Positions 11,576 through 24,447 of a stretch of DNA of 64,000 nt are shown here, one piece after another. The DNA lies in contig JAGYVD010000003.1 of NCBI GenBank assembly GCA_021209875.1, forward strand, positions 5,270,001 to 5,334,000, in the 5' to 3' direction. Origin of the DNA: Rosellinia necatrix. Lineage: Eukaryota; Ascomycota; Sordariomycetes; Xylariales; Xylariaceae. The first letter of the stretch is position 1. Each line of letters opens with the position of its first letter. The position numbers were made by a program, and so were the translations under genes. Under the pieces are notes generated by a model. That model was not told the DNA's origin. It worked only from the letters and a program-made list of their open reading frames with translations, and did not search any database.

Positions 11576-14500
11576 GGTACGATTGAACTACCTTAGGTAG
11601 GTATGTGGCTTGCTACTTACACTAATTTGCCCCATAAAAGCGCCATTAAGGCATATCAAACCCTGTGACTAAAAGTTTAGGTGCTTTCACCTATCACATC
11701 AAAAATTGCCTCATTGAGCTTGAGCCACCCATCCAGAAAACAGATTTAAAATCCTTGTCATGTTTATAATACAATATATAGTTAGGTAACTAGTGCGTAT
11801 GTATCAAGCGATTAGTTTATGCCCCGGTAGACTATCAGTAGTTATTCAAACATGATACTGTTCACTTGGTGGTACGGAGTACATTATAGTACCTGCACTC
11901 TTGGGTATGACACTATTAGGTAAGTACTTATTGGGTAGTGGGCTCTTTTAACTCTAGGTGGTCATCTAAACTATACTACCTACCTAACATATATGCTCAT
12001 TGCTTTGTTGCAGGAGTGATTCTTTTTTATGTAATCCTCCCTTTCTATTGAATAAATTGCATTGTTTTGCTTTACATAGCAGAACAACTATATCCTTAGC
12101 ATATCCATGCTGCTAAAGTAATTACTTAATGTACCTACTTTCTGGGTTAGACGGGCTTTTTGTTTTATTTTAGTTTTCACTTTTTTTATGAGCGACAGCA
12201 AAGTTATTCCTGTTTTCTAGGCCTACTTGCGTGCGCCTTAGGCTATTTGATCCCGGCAGGCATGATTCATCCTACCAGAGGCACGTGATCCTGACGCAGT
12301 GTGTATGTATGCAATTATGTAGAGGCACACAATAGTTATGTTCGCATACTGGTAATGCAGACGCCCTCATGTGAACCAACAGCTTAGGGAGGCATTGCTT
12401 CATGTCATGTTCATGTGCATGCCTATGTATGTGCTGGGCACATACATCCTTGACGGCGTCTGCCGCCAGCATGGCCGATCAATGTATACAAACAGGGAAG
12501 GCGGTACGAAGTAGCGCAGCGCCAATCTATAACATACTTGATTACCGAGGACTTACGTGACCCGACATAGTCATTAGGTAAGGAGCTTTTGATATTTTTG
12601 ATATTATTTTTTTTTTCCAACCCAACGCTACCAACATTATACATCTGCTTTATCCCGACTTGTCGAAAAACGCAGGCAATCCTGCACTACATTACCTAGC
12701 CAGCCGCCACACCTTTGCGATTCAGAACACTTTGAATGTCGCTGGCATCTGATTCTTGCAGGTCCCCCAAACCATACAGCAGTTTCTCACGAACATGCAA
12801 GGAGCCCTCCAGGCCAAGCCTATCCATGACAGTGTTGGCACAATTGGGCACCAGCACATCGGACACAATGTGACAAGGTCGCACCTTCATTAACAAAAGT
12901 ACAAAAGCCACCAGTTTAAGTTAAGTCTTACCCACTTATATTTACCGGGGTGTCTTATTTGCTTGCCTTAAAATCAAGTGCTCGCTGCGACTCGATGAGG
13001 AAAATAAAAGGTCAGGGGAATAAAGTGCCATGTCAACTCAGATTCTATTATAATGAATATTGAATTTTTGGTGATTGGCTTGCTATGATCAATATGTGTA
13101 CACTACGTCTGCAGTGGACAGCTCTATGCTTGTTCGGCTAAGCTTAGCAAGCTCGCGATTGCGATGCCTTTTACTTTCGAAAGATCCAGTGACCAAGATG
13201 CCCCAGATGGGTGTAGAACAAGAGGACAACTATTCTCGTCATATAGCATCTCAGCTGACCTCTGATACTGGGACTTCCAGGCATGGTGGCATTGCCTCTA
13301 GATAGGGCCGAATGTTGTCCAAATGCTGCTATACTATCGTCACCACCATAACACACCACTAGCGATGGCATCCCCCAACCCTACAGAAAAGACTGCAACA
13401 AGCTGGCCTGCGTACCTCAAGCTGCCTTAGTTTTCTAGGCAGCTTTTATACAATTTGGTGCGATACACAGACCTGTTTAAAGCCTCGCTAACGTCATACG
13501 TGATACTTGGGGATCTACTAATGCTACATGCAGTCTACTGCAGGGGTATACATTATGAGAGGGGTAGGTACATTACCTAAACCGCTTGATGCATATCGTG
13601 GGCCTGGCGGGGCCGAGTCAAGCTTTCCAAGGCATCACGCTAGGTTACCTGCCCAAGGAAGGTAGGTAGGACTGTTGCGTCGGGCTACCTGTGTAGGTAG
13701 GCAGCCAGTTTCATTCCCTACCCCTGGCTGGTCTTTTAGCTATGTGCAACGAGCTCAAAGGAACTCTCGATCCGTCCCGTCAGCTATTTTGTAGGGACCC
13801 ACAGGTATTCGCCTGCAAGTGGAAGGATCTGTGTATGGGCAGACTGGTCACAGCAGGCTACTACAGGTAGTATAAGCATGACGACTCAAAAATGATCGCG
13901 AGCACGAGGATATGGGGGCCGATCTACAGCTAAACATGGGCTAGGTAGTTATCGGAATATGCCATGAAAGTGCAGATGCTATAGAACGACAAGTTTGTTA
14001 TTGTATCACCTCCGGGCAGATCCAGGCCCCGCGAGTACTTCTCTCAAATATTTGGCCCAGGCAGGCCCCATGAAATGCGCAATACGTCCAGCTCACCATC
14101 ATGATTTGTGGGAACTCCCTTGGGGCACGCAGCTCCCCAGGCACATTCTCCTCCCAGAGCGATCGACTTGTGACCATTTGATCTTTTGACTTAAGGCCTT
14201 CCTTCTCTGTTGTATACACTACCTTCCTACTTACATACATGGTATACCCCAGCCGTTAGGTCATGCTAACCCGAAATCTACGTGTAGTGTAGCGTAGTTT
14301 ACCGACCGGCAAGCGGCGAGTAGCGAGCGGCGCAAGCTAATTACAGGAATAAGACACTGGCAACTTCGAGAAGCATTTTGTGGGGCGGCAACGTCCTTTT
14401 AGTAGCCGGGATGGCTATGCCGTGTGCAAGTCAACGGTGCCGGCGGCTTTTGCCGGTCAAACTACACAGATACGTTGTACTTCCTACTAGGTAGGTAGGT

Positions 14501-15189
14501 ACCTAGGTACTTAGTGTAGTTGTTACGAGACTGGGTCAATTCAACGTTGTGTTACTAGCTGAGTCAATCTTATCTTCTTTTGTGCTAGCTTGCTGAGGTC
14601 AGCTAGCGAGTGGTCTTGACTTAATGATGCAAACAACAGACACCATACCATACTAGCATCTATGGTAGCCTACATGTAGGTATGACGAGCGAGTCACATT
14701 AATCGATGTTGGAGGGCTTCCTTTCCCCTTTCCCCTTACCATAATTACAGTACCAGGTAGGCACCTATCTACATGTAAATGAGCCTCATTGGTATCTAGG
14801 TAGCATGTGCTGATTAGCTGCATCACCCCACTTTTACCTGGCTTTCCTCCTTGATCTGCAGTGCACTGTTATCGCCTGGGGATGCTGTGCCGTCCTCCCA
14901 AGCTCATCTTTTTTTACGGACTTCTGCTTGTCAAGTATTAGAATACTGCAAGTGCTTACACTACAGAGTAAAGGGAATGAAAATGAAAAGTACGGAGCAG
15001 CCCAGATTGGGGATCACATATGTTGTAGTGTAAGTATACGCTGTACCTGGCAAATTACTTTGCTTGAAGAAGCGAGTGCGGGCACCTACAAGTACCTACT
15101 CACTGGTAGCTAGCTCTTTAGAGACATACCTATGTAATGGAAGTGAGAGTGTTAATGCTCCTAGATGTTTTGGGGGAGGGGGGTTGGGT

Positions 15190-15264
15190 AGCTTCGGAAT
15201 TCGTTCTTACGCCTATTGCTCTCAGGAGTTACCCCCCTTCTCTCTACCATTTGAACTATGACGC
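15190..15264 (-). other. Degenerate tRNA-like sequence (possible tRNA relic or SINE head)
   Basis: On the minus strand the sequence starts GCGTCATAGTTCAAATGGTA and GAG, which reads like the acceptor and D-arm of a tRNA (A-box-like TAGTTCAAATGG). About 38 bases further on, GAACGAATTCC resembles a B box at 8 of 11 positions. The T stem and the 3' acceptor do not pair properly, so it is not a working tRNA as I fold it. It could be a decayed tRNA, a tRNA-derived SINE end or coincidence. Confidence 0.25.
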
Positions 15265-16282
15265 TAACAGAGTTATAAAAATATTGCTGTAAATACCCGC
15301 ATCCATCTAACCTATCTCCATACAGTGCTAGGTGCCCCTTCGTTGTGACGTGTCTTGTGCCACATCGGATATTCTATCGCCATGTTCTGCCTGCATTTGT
15401 CTGGATCGCTCGCAAACCGGGGTCTCGGGACTTTGGCCTGGGACCTGGACCTAGGTAGCCAGTAGGAATAGCTACGCTGTGATATAGCCCGATGTGACGA
15501 CGTCTGCTTCTCTTTGATCCAGGCACCAAGAGCAAGCTTGTGCAGGGCCCAGCGGGGTTATGCGTCCTTCTGAACCAGTAGCTGCTCGGCTATTTGTTCG
15601 AGTCGTTCGAGTCGTGTTTCTTCGGCGGCCCCGGTCCCAAAGGCAAGCCAGGGTCAAGGTTCAAAAGTAGCGCATAAACGTCGGGAACTGTAGATGTTCC
15701 ACACTGCACTACCTTCTCTAGTCTTCTGTTTTAAGGCTAGTCAGATTCAGCATGATCGCGCTCGCGATGTTAAGACGACAGCATACTAAACAGAGTGCCA
15801 GTCAAAAACCCGGGATGCCAATAACTACCTGGGTACGGTAGTATTGGTTTCAGGTTTCCACAGTCAGTTAGTGTTGCATGCATCCCGATTGAACCAAGTA
15901 AAACCATCTTTTTTTTTTTTTTTTTAGGTTATAAACGGGATTATATTATTGGACCTTTATAGTACCGTTATGAACCAAAAAGAAAAGTAGCCGCCCAGCC
16001 GGGACAACCCAGAATACCCACCCGCATGGTATAGGTAGCTACTAGGTATGGTATATTGTACATAGCAGGGTTTCCTATTTACCAGTGGCCCAAGCTCTAG
16101 ATCTTCACTTGTTACTAGGCTTCCCCTGGTAACAAATGAATAGCTTGGTATTTGAGGAATAGCACTTAGAATATGTATGCGCTATTAGTATAGTCGGAGA
16201 CATGCATTCAAGTTTAACTGCCTACTTAGATATCTTAGATATACACAGTTGCTATTACATCAATAAAGAATTAACTACCAAC

Positions 16283-16354
16283 TATGTATATACCTGAGCA
16301 AGAAGTAGGTACCTATGATGTATATAGCTGGGCAAGAAGTAGGTACCTAGGTAT
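16283..16354 (+). repeat. Direct repeat, two units of about 34 bp
   Basis: Two adjacent units share the core GCAAGAAGTAGGTACCTA, preceded by TATATACCTGA in the first and TATATAGCTGG in the second. The core includes the TAGGTACCTA motif that is scattered over this desert. No gene is nearby. Confidence 0.6.
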
Positions 16355-19180
16355 GACACAACCTGGAATGGGGCGATCGGTGGAGTGCAGATAGGCTAAC
16401 AGGATATCGAGGAGAACAGGTACCTAGTGTAGTTATCGAGAGGGTGTGATCACAAATAATAGTGCTGGCACACCACCTAAGTACCCATATATGTAGCTGG
16501 TGTATTAGAGGTCTATCTAGGTACCGTTAACAGAGGCTATCGTATTCGGCTTATCTGCTTTTGCCGATCTATCTATTACATAATACCGCGCTTAGGCGCC
16601 AACGTTATTAATTTTGCCATGGATATTACTGACCACCAATACAGGTCGTTCAAGCCTCACAAGAATGGAATATTACAAAGGAAGCGATTTAGCGCCAGCC
16701 GGCCGTCGTCCATTCCTGTTGGGGTCTAGTAATTGCCTGGGAATGCGGCTCCTATATACCTAGGTACATGTCCCAACGGAAACAACCTACATGGAGAGCA
16801 TAGAGCGCAAGGAGTAGCCGTGTCGATTCGTGTTGAGGTGCCGGGTGCCTACCTAAGCGGATAGTTAGTTGCAGGTTAGGTTATGGTGGACGGCGGACAG
16901 GGCAACAGAACACGGCATTCATAGGTAGGTATGCGTGTAGCTTGCGGAAGCTTGCATGTGGAAAACTGGAGATACACATGCATCTGCATGTGTTGCAGAT
17001 ATCGGTAAGTTGCCCAAGACGATCCTTTACCTTTACATACCTAATATCCAGACACATAGCCACGAATATCGGTGGGCCCTAGCGGCGCTTGCGAAAGTAC
17101 TAGTGTATACGTAGCAGGCAGAATTGGGCAAGGTTCTAGAAAAGTTCTAGAAAGGTTCTACATACTACGTACCTCCCTAAGTACGGTAGCTAATGAACGA
17201 AAAGATGAAATGTCTCCCTCTTGTGTAGGTATACCTAGTGTACATGCATACACATACCTACCTGGTACGTTATGTAGTGTAGGGATCTGTGGCGGTCCTT
17301 CCCCACATATATTGGACCCACTAGGGAATGTATCACTTAGTACACAGTAATCATCTAGTACACAGTCCCTCCAAGATACTTACAACCACAATACAATCCA
17401 TCAGATCAGTCATTGGTTGCCACAGGATCTATCCAGACCAAACAGGGAAGGCGTGTGTGTATCTGACATCTACAATTACCCACACTATGTCTATCGCAGT
17501 TATTCCTTGCTTGCCCCTTTGTAGTATAATATTGTGTCTGTGTGCGTAAACTCTTGTGAGCCAAGAAGCTCTTGAAGTGCGCTAACATCCAGAGCGACCA
17601 ATACAGCAGCAGAGACGAGGCTAGGTAAGTACCAAAGCAGGGTAGTGGAGTGGGTTGTTCCACAGTGACTAACTAGTGCTTGATCAGGTACGTATGTACA
17701 CAGAGCCGAGCAGTACATACAAGGGAGGGGTATATAGCGTATGAATCGGTAACTAGTGTACTCATGTAAGGCGTTCGTCCTTACCCTATTTGGGTTCAGT
17801 TAGGACAAGGCTACCTCCTCTCTCGGGCCAGCCCGACAGATCGAATCCATCTTCCTTAGCAATGACGTATTTTTCTTTAGTGTTATTTCAACCTGGGCAC
17901 ATACAGCTGGGTAAGTAGAGAACGTGGGAAAAATGCTAAATCGCACCTTCATATGCCCGATGCGCTATACAGTACGACAACTGACCTGTAGGGATTCCGA
18001 GTTTCCGTCCCTTAGAACTATCTACAAATAAATCCCGCTGCGACCAAGAGAAAAAAGACAAACAAAACAAAACAAAACAGAACCGAACTGAACAGAGACC
18101 CTCATCCTTGTCACACCGCCCACATTAGCCCGGCATCAACCTACTCCATCCATGCCAGGCGTTGCCGACGAGCCAGCCTGTCGGACCCTGGTCGAAGCCA
18201 ATCATAACGACCATACATCGTTCCTATTCCGAGCCCATTCCTGCCCCCAGGATCCTGCGCCGCGTGATGCAATAGTGTACACTAGTGGGGATGGGATATG
18301 CATGAGAACGGAAGCAGAGAGAGAGAGAAAGAGAGAGAGGGAGTGGCAGATTATGGTTGCCGGGGCCAGGGCGCCTCCTCCGTGTATACATACATACACT
18401 AGATGTTATCGAACCGTCTCCCCTGTCACCTACGGGCCGGGAACCGATCCCCTCTCAGGTTGACACCAATGCAGCGTGCCCGGAGTGGTGCTGTCGCGAG
18501 ACACGAGAGACGGTGTAGGGGCGGTTCTAAAGGGATGCCCGTCCGATGGATCTCCTGGTCCATTCAGCTGCCTCGGCGCCACCACCCTGATGTCGCCAAA
18601 CAGCTCTCCTCATAAGACGGAGATAAGAAAGGGTATGGCGATGATGGTCGATGGCAAGGTTTCAATCTTGCGAAGGGTTGCAACTGCCCCTGGCCCTGGA
18701 CGAAACCTTGTTCTTGGCACACATCCATACTCAAATACCACGCAGCAACCATCCCGATGTCAGAGGGAGGGGGGTTTTCTAGAAGGGTTGTGCAAGGATC
18801 GGGGAAGGTTCGTAAAGGGAAATATTGAGGAAGCCTTCTAGAACATCATGCGCGGATCCGCAGATCCGCCAAATATGGGTCGTTTACGCCAGGGGGGTGG
18901 GCTGTCAGCTGCTCTCCAAACCGGGATAGCTGCACCATGGAGCCATGGGGGATCCTGGCAACTTGAGGGTGTTGACTCGACGTTGCCGGCTTGGAGATAC
19001 AGCCTAGGCACACAGGAGGGCTGATATCCTCCGCCGGAGGGACGCTGCTGACGAGGATGATTGGGACGCGCCATTATTGATTGCTTTCACCGGCATGCAT
19101 CTGCTGTAGTGCGTGCCCCCTTGCGTACGATACGGTTCCTTGGATGTCCCTGGCTGACGCGCCGGCCTAGGTGAGAGCGC

Positions 19181-21197
19181 CTAGCTCACCGTAGTGTCGT
19201 TTTGCGGCGCGCCGGCAGATTTCTGCGCACGTCCTGGGGGCCAGGGATCGGCCATGCCAGACGCGGCAGCCGTGCTGGCCTTCCTCCTGAGCCCGCCCGC
19301 CTTCAGCCTCCGCGCTCGTTGGTAGGCGGCCTCGATCTCATACTCGATCATACATCTAATCTTCAGCGCACAGACGGCCGGCCACACGCTCCGCTCTCCA
19401 CGTAAGATCCAGTAATCCAGCGTTTCCCGAGTAGGGGTCTCTAGCAGACGCACGAAATCAGACGCTGTAACGGTGGGGACTAGAACCATGCTAGCCCCAT
19501 GAACTTCCTCGTCGACGAGGAACCTTCGTATGCTGGTGGGCAGGAGTCCTAACGTATCTAATTGCCTCATCCGGTGACGCACCTCCAACCCGATGATCCT
19601 GAACAAGTGGCCCGTAATCTGCGCTCGCTTATGACGGGCGGTATACAGGGAAGGGCCATGCATGTCAGATTCGAGAAAGGGGATGAGGTAGGGGCGAGCC
19701 TGGCTGACGATAAAGTGGTTGACATTAAACAGCTGTGAGATTCTTGCTAATGGTGACTTGCGATCCTTGTCCGAGGCATGGGTCCAAGGTTGGAAGCTGT
19801 TTGCTGCCGCCCATGGTACAATGTTGCCGTTTGCATCCTTACAAAGCACTGTAGTCTGCCTACTTCCGTAGAGCGAGGGAGTTGAAGCGTTCGATGCGAC
19901 AGCCGCGGTCCATATCAGCTATGTCGTTCGTTAGTCATTTGCGCTTTCTACGATTGTCCTGGACGCGAACAGAGAAAACAAAAAAACGAAGTGACTTACC
20001 ACGTTCGGAGCCGTGATGTAATTCAGGAGAGTAGGGATACCATCCTGCGCCGCGGTGGCCACGGTAATGTTCAACACCCTCTTGCTCCTGCGGAAAGCTT
20101 CCTCGAATGTCAGGTCTCCCAAATTTGCCTTAACGCACTCTTCCAGTACCTTCACGTCCAGGAAGTATCCTTCGTGCCAAAAGCGCATAATCCTGCGGAT
20201 CAGCGTTTCCCACCCCGAATTGCCACGGGGCGTCCATTTATGGTTGCTATGCACTTGCTGCTCATGAGTCTCGAATGCAGACAGATCGATTCCATCACCC
20301 TTAAGCACGCTTGGAAGCTCGTCCTCTGTATGGATTGCCACAAGGCTCGCTATCAGGGCCCCGGTTGCCGTGCCCGTGATGATCCTCGGCAAGAGGCCCC
20401 TCAAGAACAAGGCTTTGACAACTCCAACATGACATAGACCAAATATAGCACCGCCCTGCAATACCAGAGTGGTTCGTCCGAACGCTTGTCTTGCGTCATG
20501 CAGGAAGTCGAGTTTGCGTTGGGTGGAGAGGGTAAATACGTGGTTGTACTCCTGCGAGGATGAGGCGGTTTCGGCGTTGATGTCCTCGACAGCACCGGCT
20601 ACTTGAGGTATGTATTCTTCGATGAGGTATTTCGTCCCGGCAAAGGATCTATTATATAGTCTCGGAGCGGTAATGTTACCCAGGTTACGAACTAACCCAG
20701 AACGAACTAATTCGACGAGGGATTGGAGATCGTTGTCTTCACGCGCCGCGAGGATCGAGTTCAATCGGTCGTTGATCAGAGCCCAGTCGTATGATCGGGA
20801 GGATGGGTCGTTGCGCCTATAGAGCGAATAGCTGTCAGCATCGCGCTTGCATACGACACAGAAGAGGGCGACGCCCGGTTGACCTACCAGAGATTCAACC
20901 CCTTTAGGTTGTCCAACTGCAAGGCTGCGTGCTCCCAGTCTTCAAATACTTCGGCGTTGCGCAGGGTATCCAGCCATTCGTCAACAAGGCCTCTTGTCCT
21001 CCATCGTCCGAGTAATTTCTATGACGGAAGCATGAGCTCAACTGGACCTGTTTGTTCACCTCCGACGCATCGTGCTGACACGCCCTTCTTCTGCGACAGA
21101 CAGACAAACAAAACAGACAACTCACCCTATACCAGAAATGGAAGACGTCCAGGAACATGGTAAACACGGCAACGACGGCGCCAAACACGGACGCCAT
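19181..21197 (-). CDS. Patatin-like / DUF3336 domain protein (Tgl3/4/5-related), likely lacking the classic catalytic dyad
   Basis: Exons 21197..21126, 21018..20888, 20816..20000 and 19918..19181 give 585 residues. An N-terminal hydrophobic helix (MASVFGAVVAVFTMFLDVFH) leads into the DUF3336 region (LLGRWRTRGLVDEW, residues about 26-170), then the patatin fold with the oxyanion loop LQGGAIFGLCHVG near residues 187-199. The nucleophile elbow, normally GXSXG, reads GTATG at residues 216-220 (codons GGC ACG GCA ACC GGG). The Tgl4-type catalytic DGS motif expected just before the block FNVNHFIVSQ is also absent; the sequence there is THASDKDRKSPLARI. Relatives are triacylglycerol lipases or phospholipases of lipid droplets. 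From sequence this copy looks non-catalytic or uses other residues. Splice phases all agree. Confidence 0.9.
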
Positions 21198-22254
21198 TTC
21201 CCCGGCGATAGCTTCGACTTATGGATACACGCGAGCATCGAGGGACCGAGGCGTGCACACTCGTATTTACTGCTGATGTTCCCGACTGGGGGACATAAAC
21301 CCCGCCATTCTTGTATCCCGTGTTTGTCGTGTCGGCTTTGGAATGAGGAGTGGAAAGGGAGGAAAAGAAGATCGACTTGTGTGGTCCGAAATTGTCTCTA
21401 GATTGAGATGGGTGAATTTTTTTTTTTCTTTTGTCTTAGGGCATCATGAAGCTATGGTGACGACCCAGCCACGCGCTCCCGGAGCTGACGGGTAGGTAGG
21501 TCAGAGGTAGATAGGTAGGTAGGTGCCTTAGTTCGGCCTATGACGGCGGCACGGATTGCATTAAAGCATGTGAAAGTGCATGTGATGATCCACCCAGGGA
21601 TAAAAAAATGCTGGTACGGAAATACCTACCTACTTTACTGGAGAAAGGGTTGGCCCCAGAGGCTTATAGCACTGTGGCCGTGGGACATATTTTGATGCAA
21701 GACAATAGATATCGAAAATGGCTCGTGTGGTTGCTTAACATCATCAACTAAAATCTGGAAATATGGGTAGCAAACGTTATTTAAATTACTAAATAAACAA
21801 CTGTCAATATAACTAGGCAGTTCCCCCTAGGGATTTTCCAAGGTGATGCGTAAGGGTCTATGCCACCAATATCTCCAAGTACTCGGGCAGTTCATGCAAA
21901 GGGCGGCAGCATGGCTGGCTTCTAGGACCTACCTCTGCTTCACGAGGGAGATTAATATCATCGCGTAGAACGAGTTTGGGTTTTTTTTTTTTTTCACAGG
22001 ACGTCGCAAGCAAGACTACTAAATCGCACATTTACGAGAGTCGGTCTGCTTTCGGTTTACTCTAGATATATTTTCATTACTAACCCGGGCGTGCTATGAC
22101 CATAACCTAATAGTTCAACAGCTCAGGCGTGCGAAGCTCATCAGCCCATCTACTGTACAAACTAGCTTCTTTTCTCTTCGGGCTAGGGGGTGTGTGGCCA
22201 TCTCATCGGCATAACGGCAATAGAACAAAAAAAAAAAACGGCCCGAGAGGCCCA
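21198..22254. other. Intergenic region between patatin-like gene and LEO1
   Basis: Holds the 5' flank of the minus-strand patatin-like gene and the 3' flank of LEO1. It contains a T run at 21419-21427, TAGGTAGGTA motifs near 21490-21525 and a T run at 21980-21994. No gene seen. Confidence 0.5.
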
Positions 22255-23595
22255 TTACTCATCGTCATCATCGATAATGTTGCGCCTTCTTGCCCTTGTC
22301 TGTTCAACAGAGGAGGTGGGCGCTTCAAGATCGTCTAAATCAGCGTCGGCGTCGGCGTCGCCATCTGCATCATCCTCGGCCTCCGCTGTCTTCTGTTTCT
22401 TCTTCAGGCGCCCTTCATCCTCATACTCGTCATCCAGGAGTTCCTCCTCCTCCTCCTCCTCCTCTTCGACTTCACTCACCATATCATCGTCACTAGGGGC
22501 GATAAAGTCGTCTTCGCGGTCGTACTCATCCTGTCGGCGCGTACCAGACGGAAGGTCGTCATCGGAATCATATTCTGGACGACGCCGCTTTGCGCGAGAT
22601 GAATCACCTGCTCCTCTCTTGCGAGAACCAACGGCACCTCTTCGCCCTCCTTCCAAATTACTAACTGAGAGGCCTCCGCTGCGGTAACCCGTGCCGCGGG
22701 AGTCAACCCGTGCCGCGGCGTTTTCTCGTTGTCGCTGAGCCTTCATGCGTTCCTTCTCGGCCAGCTCGGCTTCTTTCTTCTGAAGCTCAGGGTCACGAGT
22801 GGCCGTAATGATCATCTCGCTTTCATTCGGTCGCTTGCCGCGTGCCGCTGCGGCCATGCTCTCGGCAAGCCTCATGGTGGCTTCGTCCTGCATATCTCGG
22901 TTCAAAAGCACGGTGTACTGCTCGTCGATGTGCGCCACGGTCAGGAGGGAATCTTTGAGGAAGTGGGGGGCAGCGGCATAGTAGTGTCCGTCTTCTCTCT
23001 CTTGATATGGCTTGTCGCTCGATGGAGCCATTTTCTTGGTCTGGATCTCGTAATGAGTGCCGCCAACGGCCATTGTCAAGGACCCATCGCTCCATCTGTG
23101 AACCAAAGTGTTGCTCGTCAGCTCTCCGGTATTAGCGTCGCGCTGGAACCGAACAACACTCTTGGGCTTGTCGGACTTTGCGTTCTCCATGTCCCATGAA
23201 GTAGCCTCGAAGGTATTGGGGTTGTATTCGCGTGCGTGAAAGCTCAGGAAGGCGGGAACTCGGAGAGATTGCAGCTACAAGACGTATGTTAGTTGGGAAA
23301 CGACCCTTCCTCTCAACGAGGGCGACTTTACAATTCCATCCCTCATCTTGGGCATTCTATGCCTGCTCAAAGCAATGTCCATAACAATCTCTTCCTTGGT
23401 CTGCTGAGTTTGCATCGCCCCATCATCGTTATCGTCGTGGTCTAAGCTGTCCCGCCTGGCCGCTCCTCTCTCAGACGCCAGATCATTGTCGCTCAGATAG
23501 CGGTCGCGATCAGATTTCGGATCCTCTTCATCACTCCCGAACAAGCCATCGTCTCCTTCGTCGGCAAGGTCGACGGGTTCATCAGAGTCGGACAT
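22255..23595 (-). CDS. leo1: RNA polymerase-associated protein Leo1 (Paf1 complex subunit)
   Basis: Two exons, 23595..23332 and 23274..22255, joined in phase 0, give 427 residues. The N-terminus is acidic (MSDSDEPVDLADEGDDGLFG). The Leo1 core begins in the joined region KMRDGI-LQSLRVPAFLSF and continues with the block HAREYNPNTFEATSWD, then KSVVRFQRDANTGELTSNTL and VHRWSDGSLTMAVG, and ends with a basic/coiled stretch around ARGKRPNESEMI. The C-terminal 120 residues are again highly acidic with an E run, a KKKQK basic patch and a DDDDE end. Leo1 with Paf1, Ctr9, Cdc73 and Rtf1 travels with RNA polymerase II and promotes H2B ubiquitylation and H3K4/K36 methylation. It is divergent from the MOB2-type gene. 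The 57-nt intron has a GTAAAG donor. Confidence 0.95.
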
Positions 23596-24447
23596 GGTAA
23601 ACGGATGTTGGTCGGGTCAAGGCAGTGTCTAGATGTAGCACTGTATAAGGTCGCTTTTTGGGTTTCACCGTGGTTCTTGTTGTAATTGGTAGTAGTGAAG
23701 AATGGTAGATAGCAGGGTTGGGCCTACGACAAGTATGTATAGGTAGGTAGTTATTAGATAGGCGCAGCGCGTTGGCAGGAGTAAACTTAGGTAGTGCTGC
23801 TTCCTGCGATCACTGCTGCAAACGTGAAGTCAACTGCATGAGCTGAGAACCTTCGGTACCTAGTAGTGTAGTTTACCTGCAGGTATGGCTACAGCCAGGT
23901 AGGTACGTAGGTACCTTCCAACCTCCTGGTTGCTGGCAGCATACTGGCAGCATACTGGCAACATACTGGCAACAACGCGGTAAATGCACAGAGCACTTCG
24001 CTAGCGTGTACTCAGCCAGGGTCTGTTATCGATAACAAAAGTGCACTAGCTAGCTGCAAAACGTTGGCGTGTTTCCTAATACCTAGGTAGGTAGTTAACC
24101 GACACTGGGGCACTGGGGCACCGGGGCTTCTGCGGCAGCGTTGCTCGAGACCCAGCACAGGTAACTTCTGTTGAAGATCATTGGGCAAGCCAGGACAGAC
24201 AGACAGACAGCGACCGACATCGAACCCAGGGACGTGTTGGCATGACTTTTGCCCCTTTCCAGATACATGACTGAACTTCTGCCACAACAACACTTGCCAC
24301 CGCGAAACTACAGGAGACAGTCAAATATCTGCATCCTACGACAGACGGCCACCACCCCTTTGGGCATTTCTCTTGCCGCGTTGTTCCAGGGCACCTCAGG
24401 GATTCTAGCAGCTTGATTCATACCCGACCCCGCCATCTGCAGTGATC
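23596..24447. promoter_or_regulatory. Divergent promoter region between leo1 and the MOB2-type gene
   Basis: About 850 bp with TAGGTAGG motifs, a four-unit tandem of CATACTGGCAG/A at 23932-23975 and an ACAGACAG run at 24195-24210. A short GGCACTGGGGCACCGGGG repeat lies at 24106-24125. No additional gene seen. Confidence 0.5.
23932..23975 (+). repeat. Short tandem repeat, 12-bp unit
   Basis: Four adjoining copies of a GGCAGCATACT/GGCAACATACT unit. Located in the leo1/MOB2 divergent region; could vary in length between strains. Confidence 0.7.

Larger units (their letters stand above)
9938..19180. other. Gene desert, 9.2 kb, rich in TAGGTAGG/CCTAGG motifs
   Basis: No protein-coding frame here shows a domain or a credible exon chain; the longest plus frame (18476-18841, 121 codons) has no recognisable feature. 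The dominant structure is repeated TAGGTAGG, TACCTACC and the palindrome GTACCTAGGTAC (for example 10397-10460, 14487-14512, 16303-16350). Separately listed are two dispersed repeat copies, a direct repeat at 16283-16354 and a tRNA-like relic at 15190-15264. A 19-base T run lies near 15909-15925 and an AAACAAAAC run at 18058-18080. Confidence 0.55.

Noticed and set aside
12696..12911. Minus-strand frame resembling a fragment of a retroelement or protease (VLVPNCANTVMDRLGLEG)
   Set aside because: Only 71 codons, no DTG/DSG motif and no flanking element; too weak to call.
18476..18841. 121-codon plus-strand frame in the desert
   Set aside because: No recognisable feature or splice context; not supported as a gene.
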